Of a DNA stretch of 64,000 nt, positions 8,715 through 18,104 are shown one piece after another. Source of the stretch: Streptomyces iranensis (lineage in GTDB: Bacteria; Actinomycetota; Actinomycetes; Streptomycetales; Streptomycetaceae); NCBI RefSeq assembly GCF_017874715.1, contig NZ_JAGGLR010000019.1:62001-126000 (forward strand), in the 5' to 3' direction. How positions within the stretch are numbered: position 1 is the stretch's first letter; every line of letters starts with the position of its first letter. The notes under the pieces are model-generated. The model had not been told where the DNA came from. It ran no database searches and saw only the letters and a list, made by a program, of their open reading frames with translations. Position numbers and translations under genes: made by a program.

Positions 8715-9389
8715 TCAGCGGGAGCGCTTGGCCAGCCGCTCGACGTCCAGCAGGATCACCGCGCGCGCCTCCAGCCGCAGCCAGCCGCGGCCCGCGAAGT
8801 CGGCGAGCGCCTTGTTGACGGTCTCGCGGGAGGCGCCGACCAGCTGGGCCAGCTCCTCCTGGGTCAGGTCGTGGACGACGTGGATGCCTTCCTCCGACTG
8901 CACGCCGAAGCGGCGCGACAGGTCCAGCAGGGCCCTGGCGACCCGGCCGGGAACGTCGGAGAAGACCAGGTCGGACATCTGGTCGTTGGTCTTGCGCAGG
9001 CGCCGGGCGACCGCGCGCAGCAGCGCGGAGGCGACCTCGGGCCGGGCGTTCAGCCATGGCTGGAGATCGCCGTGGCCAAGGCCGAGCAGCTTGACTTCGG
9101 TGAGGGCGGTGGCGGTGGCGGTACGCGGGCCCGGGTCGAAGAGCGACAGCTCGCCGATCAGCTCGCCGGGACCGAGCACGGCCAGCATGTTCTCGCGGCC
9201 GTCGGGAGAGGTGCGGTGGAGCTTCACCTTGCCCTCGGTGACCACGTACAGGCGGTCGCCGGGGTCCCCTTCGTGGAAGAGCGCGTCACCCCGCGCGAGG
9301 GTGACCTCTCCCATGGAGGCGCGCAGCTCAGCGGCCTGCTCGTCATCGAGCGCCGCGAAGAGCGGGGCGCGCCGCAGAACGTCGTCCAC
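8715..9389 (-). CDS. crp: Crp/Fnr-family cAMP receptor protein
   Basis: A 224-residue global regulator. The cyclic-nucleotide domain contains GELIGELSLFDPGPRTATATAL (phosphate-binding cassette), and the winged helix includes LTQEELAQLVGASRETVNKALADFAGRGWL. I place the start at the GTG at 9389 because an AAGGAGA lies about 6 nt upstream and the length then equals the 224-residue S. coelicolor Crp. An in-frame extension to 9461 would add 24 non-conserved residues. Crp controls spore germination, development and antibiotic production in Streptomyces. A Crp-like site lies upstream. Confidence 0.95.
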   Translation of the reverse strand: MDDVLRRAPLFAALDDEQAAELRASMGEVTLARGDALFHEGDPGDRLYVVTEGKVKLHRTSPDGRENMLAVLGPGELIGELSLFDPGPRTATATALTEVKLLGLGHGDLQPWLNARPEVASALLRAVARRLRKTNDQMSDLVFSDVPGRVARALLDLSRRFGVQSEEGIHVVHDLTQEELAQLVGASRETVNKALADFAGRGWLRLEARAVILLDVERLAKRSR

Positions 9390-9450
9390 GAGTCTCTCCT
9401 TGTCGACATGCACAGGGGACCGACGTCCCCATGATGCCGGACGGTAAAAC

Positions 9451-9466
9451 AGTGCGATCAATCACA
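9451..9466 (-). promoter_or_regulatory. Candidate Crp binding site upstream of crp
   Basis: On the minus strand the site reads TGTGATTGATCGCACT: a perfect TGTGA half-site, 6-bp spacer and a weaker GCAC half. It lies about 60 bp before the crp start, consistent with autoregulation. Confidence 0.4.
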
Positions 9467-9568
9467 AGTTTGACGCACTGGCCTGCCGAGCTGTGCGGCA
9501 GGGGTCCGATTGGGGGCCTCTTCGCGGTGGCCGGGCCGGATGTCAGTGGGTGGGCTTAGGCTGGCCGA

Positions 9569-10495
9569 GTGTCCAATACGCCGGTGAGAGCACAGGGCAA
9601 GGGGGCCGGACGGGTGACCGCATCTCGTAATTCCGCTGTGGGCGAACAAGAGTCCGCTGGCTCGACAGAAGCCTCGAAACCACATAAATCGGTCAAGGGC
9701 TCGAAGGGCGCCCGTCCCGAGTCCCGTCCCGAGTCCCGGCTCGCCCTCGTCCGCCGCGCCCGCCGCATCAACCGCGAGCTCGCCGAGGTGTATCCGTACG
9801 CCCATCCCGAGCTGGACTTCGAGAACTCGTTCCAGCTGCTGGTGGCCACGGTCCTGTCGGCCCAGACCACCGATCTGCGGGTCAACCAGACCACCCCCGC
9901 GCTCTTCGCCGCGTATCCGACGCCCGAGGACATGGCCGCCGCCGACCCGGAGGCCCTGGAGCAGCTGATCCGGCCCACCGGCTTCTTCCGCGCCAAGGCC
10001 AAATCGCTGCTCGGCCTGTCCGCCGCCCTCCGCGACCACTTCGGCGGCGAGGTCCCGGGCCGGCTCGAGGACCTGGTCACCCTGCCCGGTGTCGGCCGTA
10101 AGACGGCCAATGTGGTGCTCGGCAATGCCTTCGGGGTGCCGGGCCTGACCGTGGACACCCACTTCGGGCGGCTGGTGCGGCGCTGGAAGTGGACCGCCCA
10201 GGAGGACCCCGAGAAGGTCGAGGCCGAGATCGCCGCGCTCTTCCCCAAGAGCGAGTGGACGATGCTCTCGCACCGCATCATCTTCCACGGCCGCCGCGTC
10301 TGCCATGCCCGCAAGCCCGCGTGCGGCGCCTGCCCGATCGCCCCGCTCTGCCCGGCGTACGGGGAGGGCGAGACCGACCCGGACAAGGCGAAGAAGCTGC
10401 TGAAGTACGAGATGGGCGGCCAGCCGGGCCAGCGCCTGCGCCCGCCGTCCGACTACCCCGGCCGTCCCGCCGCCCCCCTGGGGGCCGCCGAGTGA
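9569..10495 (+). CDS. nth: Endonuclease III, base-excision repair
   Basis: A 308-residue DNA glycosylase/AP lyase for oxidised pyrimidines. The helix-hairpin-helix LPGVGRKTANVVLG contains the catalytic lysine, the catalytic aspartate lies in TVDTHFGRLVRR, and the [4Fe-4S] cluster cysteines are in CHARKPACGACPIAPLC (C-x6-C-x2-C-x5-C). The GTG at 9569 gives a polar extension of about 55 residues before the conserved LVRRARRINREL; an internal start is possible. Overlaps the following NUDIX gene by 3 bp. Confidence 0.93.
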   Translation: MSNTPVRAQGKGAGRVTASRNSAVGEQESAGSTEASKPHKSVKGSKGARPESRPESRLALVRRARRINRELAEVYPYAHPELDFENSFQLLVATVLSAQTTDLRVNQTTPALFAAYPTPEDMAAADPEALEQLIRPTGFFRAKAKSLLGLSAALRDHFGGEVPGRLEDLVTLPGVGRKTANVVLGNAFGVPGLTVDTHFGRLVRRWKWTAQEDPEKVEAEIAALFPKSEWTMLSHRIIFHGRRVCHARKPACGACPIAPLCPAYGEGETDPDKAKKLLKYEMGGQPGQRLRPPSDYPGRPAAPLGAAE

Positions 10496-11175
10496 CGAGC
10501 ACGTACGGGGATGTGGAGGTCAGCGCCCAGGGGCTGCCCGAGTGGCTGCTCCCGGTGGCCCGGCTGGCCGAGACGATCGAGCCGCGCCAGCTGAGCCGGT
10601 TTCTGCCGCCCGCGCAGGGCGGAGGCCGCCCCTCCGCCGTGCTGGTGCTCTTCGGCGAGGGCCCCGGCGGCCCGGAGCTGCTGCTCATGGAGCGCTCCGG
10701 CTCGCTGCGCTCGCACGCCGGCCAGCCCTCCTTCCCCGGCGGCGCCCTCGACCCGGAGGACGGCGATCCGGAGGAGGAGGGCCCGCTGCGCGCGGCGCTG
10801 CGCGAGGCCGAGGAGGAGACCGGCCTCGACCCTTCGGGGGTCCAGGTCTTCGCGGTGCTGCCGCGGCTCTACATCCCGGTGAGCGGCTTCGTCGTCACCC
10901 CGGTGCTGGGCTGGTGGCGCCGGCCCACCGCGGTCGGGCCGGTGGACCCGGCCGAGACGGCCCGGGTCTTCACGGTCCCCGTGGCGGATCTCACGGACCC
11001 GGCGAACCGGGCCACCACCGTCCACCCCAGCGGTCACCGGGGGCCCGCCTTCCTGGTGGGATCCGCTCTGGTCTGGGGTTTCACCGCGGGAGTGATCGAT
11101 CGCATCCTGCATTACGCGGGGTGGGAGCGACCGTGGGACCGAGCCAAGCGCGTCCCACTCGACTGGCGCGCGTGA
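10492..11175 (+). CDS. CoA pyrophosphatase-type NUDIX hydrolase
   Basis: A 227-residue NUDIX protein. LLLMERSGSLRSHAGQPSFPGGALD matches the CoA-pyrophosphatase signature that precedes the NUDIX box, and the box itself is AALREAEEETGLD. Likely cleaves CoA, oxidised CoA or dephospho-CoA. The start is the GTG at 10492, which overlaps the nth stop (GTGA). The next gene, encoding a membrane protease, follows after 12 bp, so nth, this gene and the protease form one operon. The order nth-NUDIX-MarP also occurs in mycobacteria. Confidence 0.9.
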   Translation: MTSTYGDVEVSAQGLPEWLLPVARLAETIEPRQLSRFLPPAQGGGRPSAVLVLFGEGPGGPELLLMERSGSLRSHAGQPSFPGGALDPEDGDPEEEGPLRAALREAEEETGLDPSGVQVFAVLPRLYIPVSGFVVTPVLGWWRRPTAVGPVDPAETARVFTVPVADLTDPANRATTVHPSGHRGPAFLVGSALVWGFTAGVIDRILHYAGWERPWDRAKRVPLDWRA

Positions 11176-11187
11176 GACGGTGTTCCG

Positions 11188-12390
11188 GTGAATGTGCTGG
11201 ACATCCTGCTGCTGCTCGCCGCCGTGTGGTTCGCGATCGTCGGCTACCGCCAGGGTTTCGTCGTCGGCGTGCTGTCGGTGACGGGGTTCATCGGAGGTGG
11301 GTTGATCGCGATCTATCTGCTGCCGCTCATATGGGACGGCACCACCGACGACAAGGCATCCCCCGGCACCGTCGGTGCCGTGGTGGCGATCGTCCTGGTG
11401 ATCGTGTGCGCCTCGGTCGGCCAGGCTGCCACCACTCACCTGGGGAACAAGCTGCGGCGGTACATCACCTGGTCACCGGCGCGCGCCCTGGACGCGACGG
11501 GCGGGGCGCTGGTGAACGTCCTCGCGATGCTGCTGGTTGCCTGGCTGATCGGCTCCCTGGTGGCCCAGACCTCGCTCCCCACCCTGGGCAGGGAGGTCCG
11601 CGACTCCAAGGTGCTGCTCGGGGTGTCCCGCGTCGTTCCGGACGAGGCGAACACCTGGTTCACCGACTTCTCCTCCGTGCTCGCGCAGAACGGCTTCCCG
11701 CAGGTCTTCTCGCCCTTCGCCAACGAGCCGATCACCACGGTGCCGCAGCCCGACCCCACGCTCGCCCAGTCCCCGGTGGCCACCCGGGCGCAGGAGAGCA
11801 TCGTCAAGGTGGTCGGCACCGCCCCCAGCTGCGGCAAGGTCCTCGAGGGCAGCGGCTTCGTGTTCGCCCCGAACCGGGTCATGACCAACGCCCATGTCGT
11901 CGGCGGCGTCAGCGACCCGACCGTGCAGATAGGCGGCGAGGGCCGGCTCTACGACGCCAAGGTCGTGCTCTACGACTGGAAGCGCGATATCGCGGTCCTC
12001 GATGTGCCCTCGCTGCAGGCCCCGGCGCTGCAGTTCGCGCAGGACGACGCGCACTCCGGTGATGGCGCGATCGTCGCCGGCTTCCCGGAGAACGGCGCCT
12101 TCGATGTGCGCGCCGCCCGGGTCCGCGGCCGTATCGAGGCCAATGGCCCCGACATCTACCGCCGCTCCACCGTGCACCGCGATGTGTACTCGCTGTACGC
12201 GACGGTGCGGCAGGGCAACTCCGGCGGTCCGCTGCTCACCCCGCAGGGGCGGGTGTACGGCGTGGTCTTCGCCAAGTCCCTCGACGACGCCGACACCGGA
12301 TACGCGCTGACGGCGGACGAGGTGAGCGAGGACATCCAGAAGGGGCGCACGGCCGACCAGCCGGTGGACAGCCAGGGGTGTGCCCTCTAG
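11188..12390 (+). CDS. MarP-like membrane-anchored serine protease
   Basis: A 400-residue protein. The N-terminal about 160 residues form a CvpA-like domain with four predicted membrane helices (starting VLDILLLLAAVWFAIVGYRQG). A trypsin-fold protease facing outward follows. The catalytic triad is visible: H236 in TNAHVVGG, D267 in RDIAVLDV and S345 in QGNSGGPLL. This architecture is that of M. tuberculosis MarP (Rv3671c), needed for acid and oxidative stress tolerance. Start GTG at 11188. Confidence 0.93.
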   Translation: MNVLDILLLLAAVWFAIVGYRQGFVVGVLSVTGFIGGGLIAIYLLPLIWDGTTDDKASPGTVGAVVAIVLVIVCASVGQAATTHLGNKLRRYITWSPARALDATGGALVNVLAMLLVAWLIGSLVAQTSLPTLGREVRDSKVLLGVSRVVPDEANTWFTDFSSVLAQNGFPQVFSPFANEPITTVPQPDPTLAQSPVATRAQESIVKVVGTAPSCGKVLEGSGFVFAPNRVMTNAHVVGGVSDPTVQIGGEGRLYDAKVVLYDWKRDIAVLDVPSLQAPALQFAQDDAHSGDGAIVAGFPENGAFDVRAARVRGRIEANGPDIYRRSTVHRDVYSLYATVRQGNSGGPLLTPQGRVYGVVFAKSLDDADTGYALTADEVSEDIQKGRTADQPVDSQGCAL

Positions 12391-12779
12391 TTTCCGGTGT
12401 CGCCGTGGCCCCGGGCCGCGCCCGGGATACTGCTAGCGGCCGCGTGGATGGCGCAGTCGCGCCGAGACCCACCGGGCCCGGCGGCGGATGATGCGGGGAA
12501 TCCCGATGTTCGGGTCATGGCCTTGGGTAGGCCCGGAGCCGCCCCGCTCGGAAACACTCAGCGCGGCATTGGCAGTAGCGGCGGCCTCGGGGCCGCGGCT
12601 GTTTGGTGCGTCACGGTAGTCGTGCGTCCAGCCCATACCTCGGTGTGTGCCCCTGACCCAAGGTCCGTAATCGCCGCTGGCTGCGGCAATTGGCCTATGC
12701 TCCAGGCAATTGGCTGTTCGAAAAACAGATGTTCGCCCGCGCGTGGGAACGTGGTCGGAATGCGTACGTCCGATGACGC
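12391..12779. other. Intergenic region with one weak small ORF
   Basis: About 390 bp between convergent genes. The left part contains a possible minus-strand small ORF (listed next). The right part, 12640-12779, is AT-richer with no clear signal. Confidence 0.5.
12433..12636 (-). CDS. Possible small protein, unassigned
   Basis: A 67-residue ORF starting MGWTHDYRDAPNSRGP and ending in an arginine-rich stretch (RIIRRRARW). About four in five codons end in G or C, lower than neighbouring genes but well above random, and the composition is protein-like. A GAGGT lies directly against the ATG, too close to be a good ribosome binding site. I do not recognise it. Confidence 0.3.
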   Translation of the reverse strand: MGWTHDYRDAPNSRGPEAAATANAALSVSERGGSGPTQGHDPNIGIPRIIRRRARWVSARLRHPRGR

Positions 12780-13706
12780 TCAGCGGTCGGGTTCGGGGTC
12801 CTTCAGCCAGTTGATCAGCTCGGTGGTGAAGGCCCGGGGGTCCTCCTCGTGCGGGAAGTGGCCGAGCCCGTCGAAGAGCCGCCAGCGGTAGGGGGCCTCG
12901 ACATACTCACCGGAGCCCGCCGCGCTGCGAGCGCGCGTCACCGGGTCGAGTGACCCGTGCAGATGCAGGGTCGGCACCCGCACCGGCCGCTTCATCCGCC
13001 GGTTGAACTGGAAACCGTCCGGCCGCGCCAGCGACCGCACCATCCAGCGGTACGGCTCGATCGAGCAGTGCGCGGTCGAGGGGATGCACATCGCCCGCCG
13101 GTAGACCTCGACCGCCTCGTCCTCGGGCAGCCGCGGTCCGGACCAGTCCCGGATCAGCCGCCCCACGGCCGCCGCGTCGTCCGCGACCAGCTGGCGCTCG
13201 GGCAGCCAGGGCCGCTGGAAGCCCCAGATATGGGAGCTGGCGGCGCTCTGTTTGACGTCCGCGACCATCGCCGAGCGCCAGCGGCGGGGATGCGGCATCG
13301 AGGCCACCGCGAGCCGCCGCACCAGCTTCGGCCGCATCACGGCGGCCGTCCACGCCAGGTATCCGCCCAGGTCATGGCCGACGAGTGCGGCGTCCGGCTC
13401 GCCCAGCGAGCGGATCACACCGGTGATGTCGAGGGCGAGGTTGGCCGGGTCGTAGCCCCGGGGCGTACGGTCGCTGCCGCCCACCCCGCGCAGATCCATC
13501 GCGACCGCGCGGTAGCCGGCGTCGGCGAGCGCGGGCAACTGGTGCCGCCAGGTCCACCAGAACTGCGGAAAGCCGTGCAACAGCAGCACCAGCGGGCCGT
13601 CACCCAGCTCGGCGATGTGGAAGCGCGCGCCGTTGGCCGCGACATCCCGGTGGGTCCAGGGGCCGTCGAGTCGTACGACCGACGCGGAGGTATCAGGGAC
13701 GGTCAT
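12780..13706 (-). CDS. Epoxide hydrolase-like alpha/beta hydrolase
   Basis: A 308-residue cytoplasmic alpha/beta hydrolase. HGFPQFWWTWRHQ is the HGxP oxyanion motif, GHDLGGYLAW contains an aspartate nucleophile as in epoxide hydrolases rather than a serine, and GHFPHEEDP carries the catalytic histidine. The start at 13706 overlaps the upstream holin-like gene by 4 bp. The equivalent M. tuberculosis gene is ephE (Rv3670), in the same position next to marP. The substrate is not deducible. Confidence 0.88.
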   Translation of the reverse strand: MTVPDTSASVVRLDGPWTHRDVAANGARFHIAELGDGPLVLLLHGFPQFWWTWRHQLPALADAGYRAVAMDLRGVGGSDRTPRGYDPANLALDITGVIRSLGEPDAALVGHDLGGYLAWTAAVMRPKLVRRLAVASMPHPRRWRSAMVADVKQSAASSHIWGFQRPWLPERQLVADDAAAVGRLIRDWSGPRLPEDEAVEVYRRAMCIPSTAHCSIEPYRWMVRSLARPDGFQFNRRMKRPVRVPTLHLHGSLDPVTRARSAAGSGEYVEAPYRWRLFDGLGHFPHEEDPRAFTTELINWLKDPEPDR

Positions 13707-14164
13707 GCCGACGAGCGTGTCACATCCCGCGCCGGGCGTCCGCCATTGCTCCCGGCACGCGGATGCGGCTTGACGCTCCCCAGTACGGCGGCCGTCTCCT
13801 TGGACGAGGAAATCGACCGCTTCGGCGCCTTGACCTTCTTGAACTTCAGCAGCGCCAGCAGACCCAGGATCCCGGCGAACAGCCAGTAGATCCCGCCCAC
13901 GATCAGGAAGCACCAGGCCAGGCCGAGGCCGGTCCACGAACGCATGCCGTAGGCGAGGGCGAAACTCAGCACCGGCAGCGAGAACAGCAGCAGCACCCCG
14001 GCCGCCATCCCCGCGCCGCTGCCGACCGCGGCCTTCTTGGCCCCCACCCGGAGCTCGGCCTTGGCCAGCGCGATCTCGTCGTGCACCAGCGCCGACAGCT
14101 CGGTGGTCGCCGTCGCCACCAGCTGGCCGAGGCTGCGGTTGCCGCCGTCGTCGGCTGCGCTCAT
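13703..14164 (-). CDS. Phage holin-family (Actino_Holin-E-like) membrane protein
   Basis: A 153-residue membrane protein. An N-terminal polar helix (LGQLVATATTELSALVHDEIALAKAEL) is followed by two long hydrophobic helices (GMAAGVLLLFSLPVLSFALAYG and LAWCFLIVGGIYWLFAGILGLLALL) and a basic tail. Two ATGs are 6 bp apart; GAGGGAG sits directly against the first (14170) but 6 nt before the second, so 14164 is chosen. Despite the family name it is a house-keeping actinobacterial gene, not phage-derived. Operonic with the hydrolase. Confidence 0.82.
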   Translation of the reverse strand: MSAADDGGNRSLGQLVATATTELSALVHDEIALAKAELRVGAKKAAVGSGAGMAAGVLLLFSLPVLSFALAYGMRSWTGLGLAWCFLIVGGIYWLFAGILGLLALLKFKKVKAPKRSISSSKETAAVLGSVKPHPRAGSNGGRPARDVTRSSA

Positions 14165-14229
14165 CGCCATCTCCCTCTGCTCTTGTGCGTCTTACCGCTC
14201 GTGTCTTGTGCGTCTTGCGCTCGTGCTGC

Positions 14230-14319
14230 GTCGTTCGTGCTTGGTATGTCGTCGGTGCTTGCTACGTCGTCGGTGCTTGGTACGTCGTCAGTGCTTGGTA
14301 CGTCGTCGGTGCTTGCTAC
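14230..14319. repeat. 18-bp tandem repeat, 5 copies
   Basis: Five copies of GTCGTCGGTGCTTGGTAC with G/C alternation near the 3' end, in the gap between the holin-like and nhaA genes. The 18-bp period keeps frame and creates a spurious plus-strand frame rich in valine, glycine and tyrosine. Confidence 0.9.
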
Positions 14320-14357
14320 GTCTTCTGCGCATTTCTGCGGGTGTCAAGCCTCTCAGA

Positions 14358-15749
14358 TCATGCCGGACCATCGTCGCCGGAGTCGTTCGCGGCAGCCACT
14401 TCGGCAAGCCGTCGGTGCTCGGCGGCCTTTGCCTCGTGAATGGCGGCCATCCGCAGGTGGTACGCGGGGCTGTCGAGCTCATAGATATCCGGGATGCCGT
14501 CCATGTCCTCGTCCCGCTCCTCCTCCTGACACAGCCGCTGGTACTTGGCGTTGCGCAGTTTGAGGAGGATCCCGGCGAACAGGGCGGCGGTCAGCGAGCC
14601 GATGAGAACCGCCGCCTTGACCTCCTCGGTGAGCGTGGGATCGCCGGGGAAGGCGAGTTCGTCGATGAGGAGGGAGACGGTGAAGCCGATTCCGGCGAGG
14701 GCGGCCACGGCGAAGACATCGGCCCAGGCCAGGTCTTCGTTCAGCTCGGCCCTGGTGAAGCGGGCGGCGCACCAGGAGCCGCCGAAGACGCCGACGGCCT
14801 TGCCCACGACGAGGCCGAGGACGACGCCGAGGGTCTCCGGGCGGGTGAAGACATCCGCCACGGCGCCGCCGGAGAGCGGCACCCCGGCCGCGAACAGCGC
14901 GAACAGCGGCACCGCCACCCCCGCCGACACCGGTCGCACCCGGTGCTCGACGCGTTCGGCGGGGGACCGCTCCTCACCCTCCCGTACGGTGCAGCGCAGC
15001 ATCAGGCCCATCGCGACGCCGGCGATGGTGGCATGCACACCGCTGGCGTGCATCAGCGCCCAGATCACCACGGCGAGCGGGACGTATATCCAGGCTGTCC
15101 GGACGCCCTTGCGGTGCAGCAGCCAGAAGAGGGCGAGCGCGGCGACCGACAGGATCAGGGCGACGAAGTTGATGTGCTGGGTGAAGAAGATCGCGATGAT
15201 GAGGATCGCGCCGAGGTCGTCGACGACCGCGAGGGTGAGCAGGAAGGCGCGCAGCGCGGCGGGCAGCGCGGTGCCGATCACGGCGAGGACGGCGAGCGCG
15301 AAGGCGATATCGGTGGCGGTCGGCACGGCCCAGCCCTTGAGGCTTCCGCCGCCGCTCGCGCTGACGATGACATAGACGAGCGCGGGTACGACCATGCCGC
15401 AGATGGCGGCGATCACGGGCAGCGCGGCGGCCTTGGGGTCGCGCAGCTCGCCCGCCACCAGCTCGCGCTTGAGCTCGATACCGGCGACGAAGAAGAAGAT
15501 CGTCAGCAGCCCGTCGGTGGCCCAGGAGGCGACCGAGAGACGCAGATGCAGCGCCTGGGGGCCGAAGGAGAAGTCCCTGATGTCGCCGTAGACGCCGCTG
15601 AGGGGGGTGTTGGCGAGGATCAGTGCCACGATGGCGGCCACCAGGAGGATCACACCGCCGACGGTCTCGGTGCGCAGCGCGTCGATGACGAACGTCCGCT
15701 CGGGCAGCGACAGGCGTCCGAGGAACTTGCGGCTGGTGGGCGCGGCCAC
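14358..15749 (-). CDS. nhaA: Na+/H+ antiporter NhaA with acidic C-terminal tail
   Basis: A 463-residue inner-membrane antiporter with about 12 helices. The unwound-helix motif TATDIAFALAVLAV and the ion-binding pair in LAVVDDLGAI are intact. After the last helix (about residue 405) there is a soluble tail of about 60 residues with EEERDEDMDGIPDIYELDSP, whose DxDxDG core resembles EF-hand or thrombospondin type-3 calcium loops, then an Ala/Glu-rich helix. E. coli NhaA is 388 residues, so the tail is extra. Transcribed alone, 280 bp from the acs terminus. Confidence 0.93.
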   Translation of the reverse strand: MAAPTSRKFLGRLSLPERTFVIDALRTETVGGVILLVAAIVALILANTPLSGVYGDIRDFSFGPQALHLRLSVASWATDGLLTIFFFVAGIELKRELVAGELRDPKAAALPVIAAICGMVVPALVYVIVSASGGGSLKGWAVPTATDIAFALAVLAVIGTALPAALRAFLLTLAVVDDLGAILIIAIFFTQHINFVALILSVAALALFWLLHRKGVRTAWIYVPLAVVIWALMHASGVHATIAGVAMGLMLRCTVREGEERSPAERVEHRVRPVSAGVAVPLFALFAAGVPLSGGAVADVFTRPETLGVVLGLVVGKAVGVFGGSWCAARFTRAELNEDLAWADVFAVAALAGIGFTVSLLIDELAFPGDPTLTEEVKAAVLIGSLTAALFAGILLKLRNAKYQRLCQEEERDEDMDGIPDIYELDSPAYHLRMAAIHEAKAAEHRRLAEVAAANDSGDDGPA

Positions 15750-15879
15750 GGGCGGGCCTCCTGGGTGGGTCGAGGTGCGGATACACGTGTGGCGTATGCC
15801 GACCAGACTTCCCGGCGCTCCTGTCCATCATCTTGTCGCATTTTCTACGCGACAGCCACCTGCGGCGGACGCGCATGAC

Positions 15880-15943
15880 GGCCACCTGCGACAGCCACCT
15901 TCGGCGGCCACCTGCGACAGCCACCTTCGGCGGCCACCTGCGG
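15880..15943. repeat. 26-bp tandem repeat, about 2.5 copies
   Basis: Copies at 15880-15905 and 15906-15931 and a partial third, built from GGCCACCTGCGACAG and CCACCTTCGGC, in the gap between acs and nhaA. Confidence 0.8.
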
Positions 15944-15972
15944 CCCGCGACATCCGCGGCAGCCACAGCGAA

Positions 15973-16001
15973 GGGGCGCCCCCGCCGGGCGGGAGCGCCC
16001 C
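15973..16001 (-). terminator. Hairpin terminator of acs
   Basis: GGGGCGC and CCCGCC segments pair with GGCGGG and GCGCCCC around a single mismatch. It lies 28 bp after the acs stop codon. Confidence 0.75.
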
Positions 16002-16028
16002 CTCGTCTGTTCGGCGCAGGTGCTGGGG

Positions 16029-17990
<1,962 letters not shown>

Positions 17991-18104
17991 GACATCTCCC
18001 ATTCCCAGGGTGTCCGTTGTGTCCCAGGCCATAGCTCATCAGCCAACGGCACACCCTGACAAGGGCTGTCGCCGAAAATTGGTTTAGACCTTTAGTCGCG
18101 TACG

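Noticed and set aside
13703..14164. Prophage remnant suggested by the holin-family membrane protein
   Set aside because: The family is widespread and chromosomal in actinobacteria, the gene is coupled to an ephE-like gene in conserved order, and no other phage gene is near.
14185..14439. ORF encoding Val-Gly-Ala-Tyr repeats
   Set aside because: Arises from an 18-bp intergenic minisatellite; no ribosome site and it runs into the nhaA 3' end.
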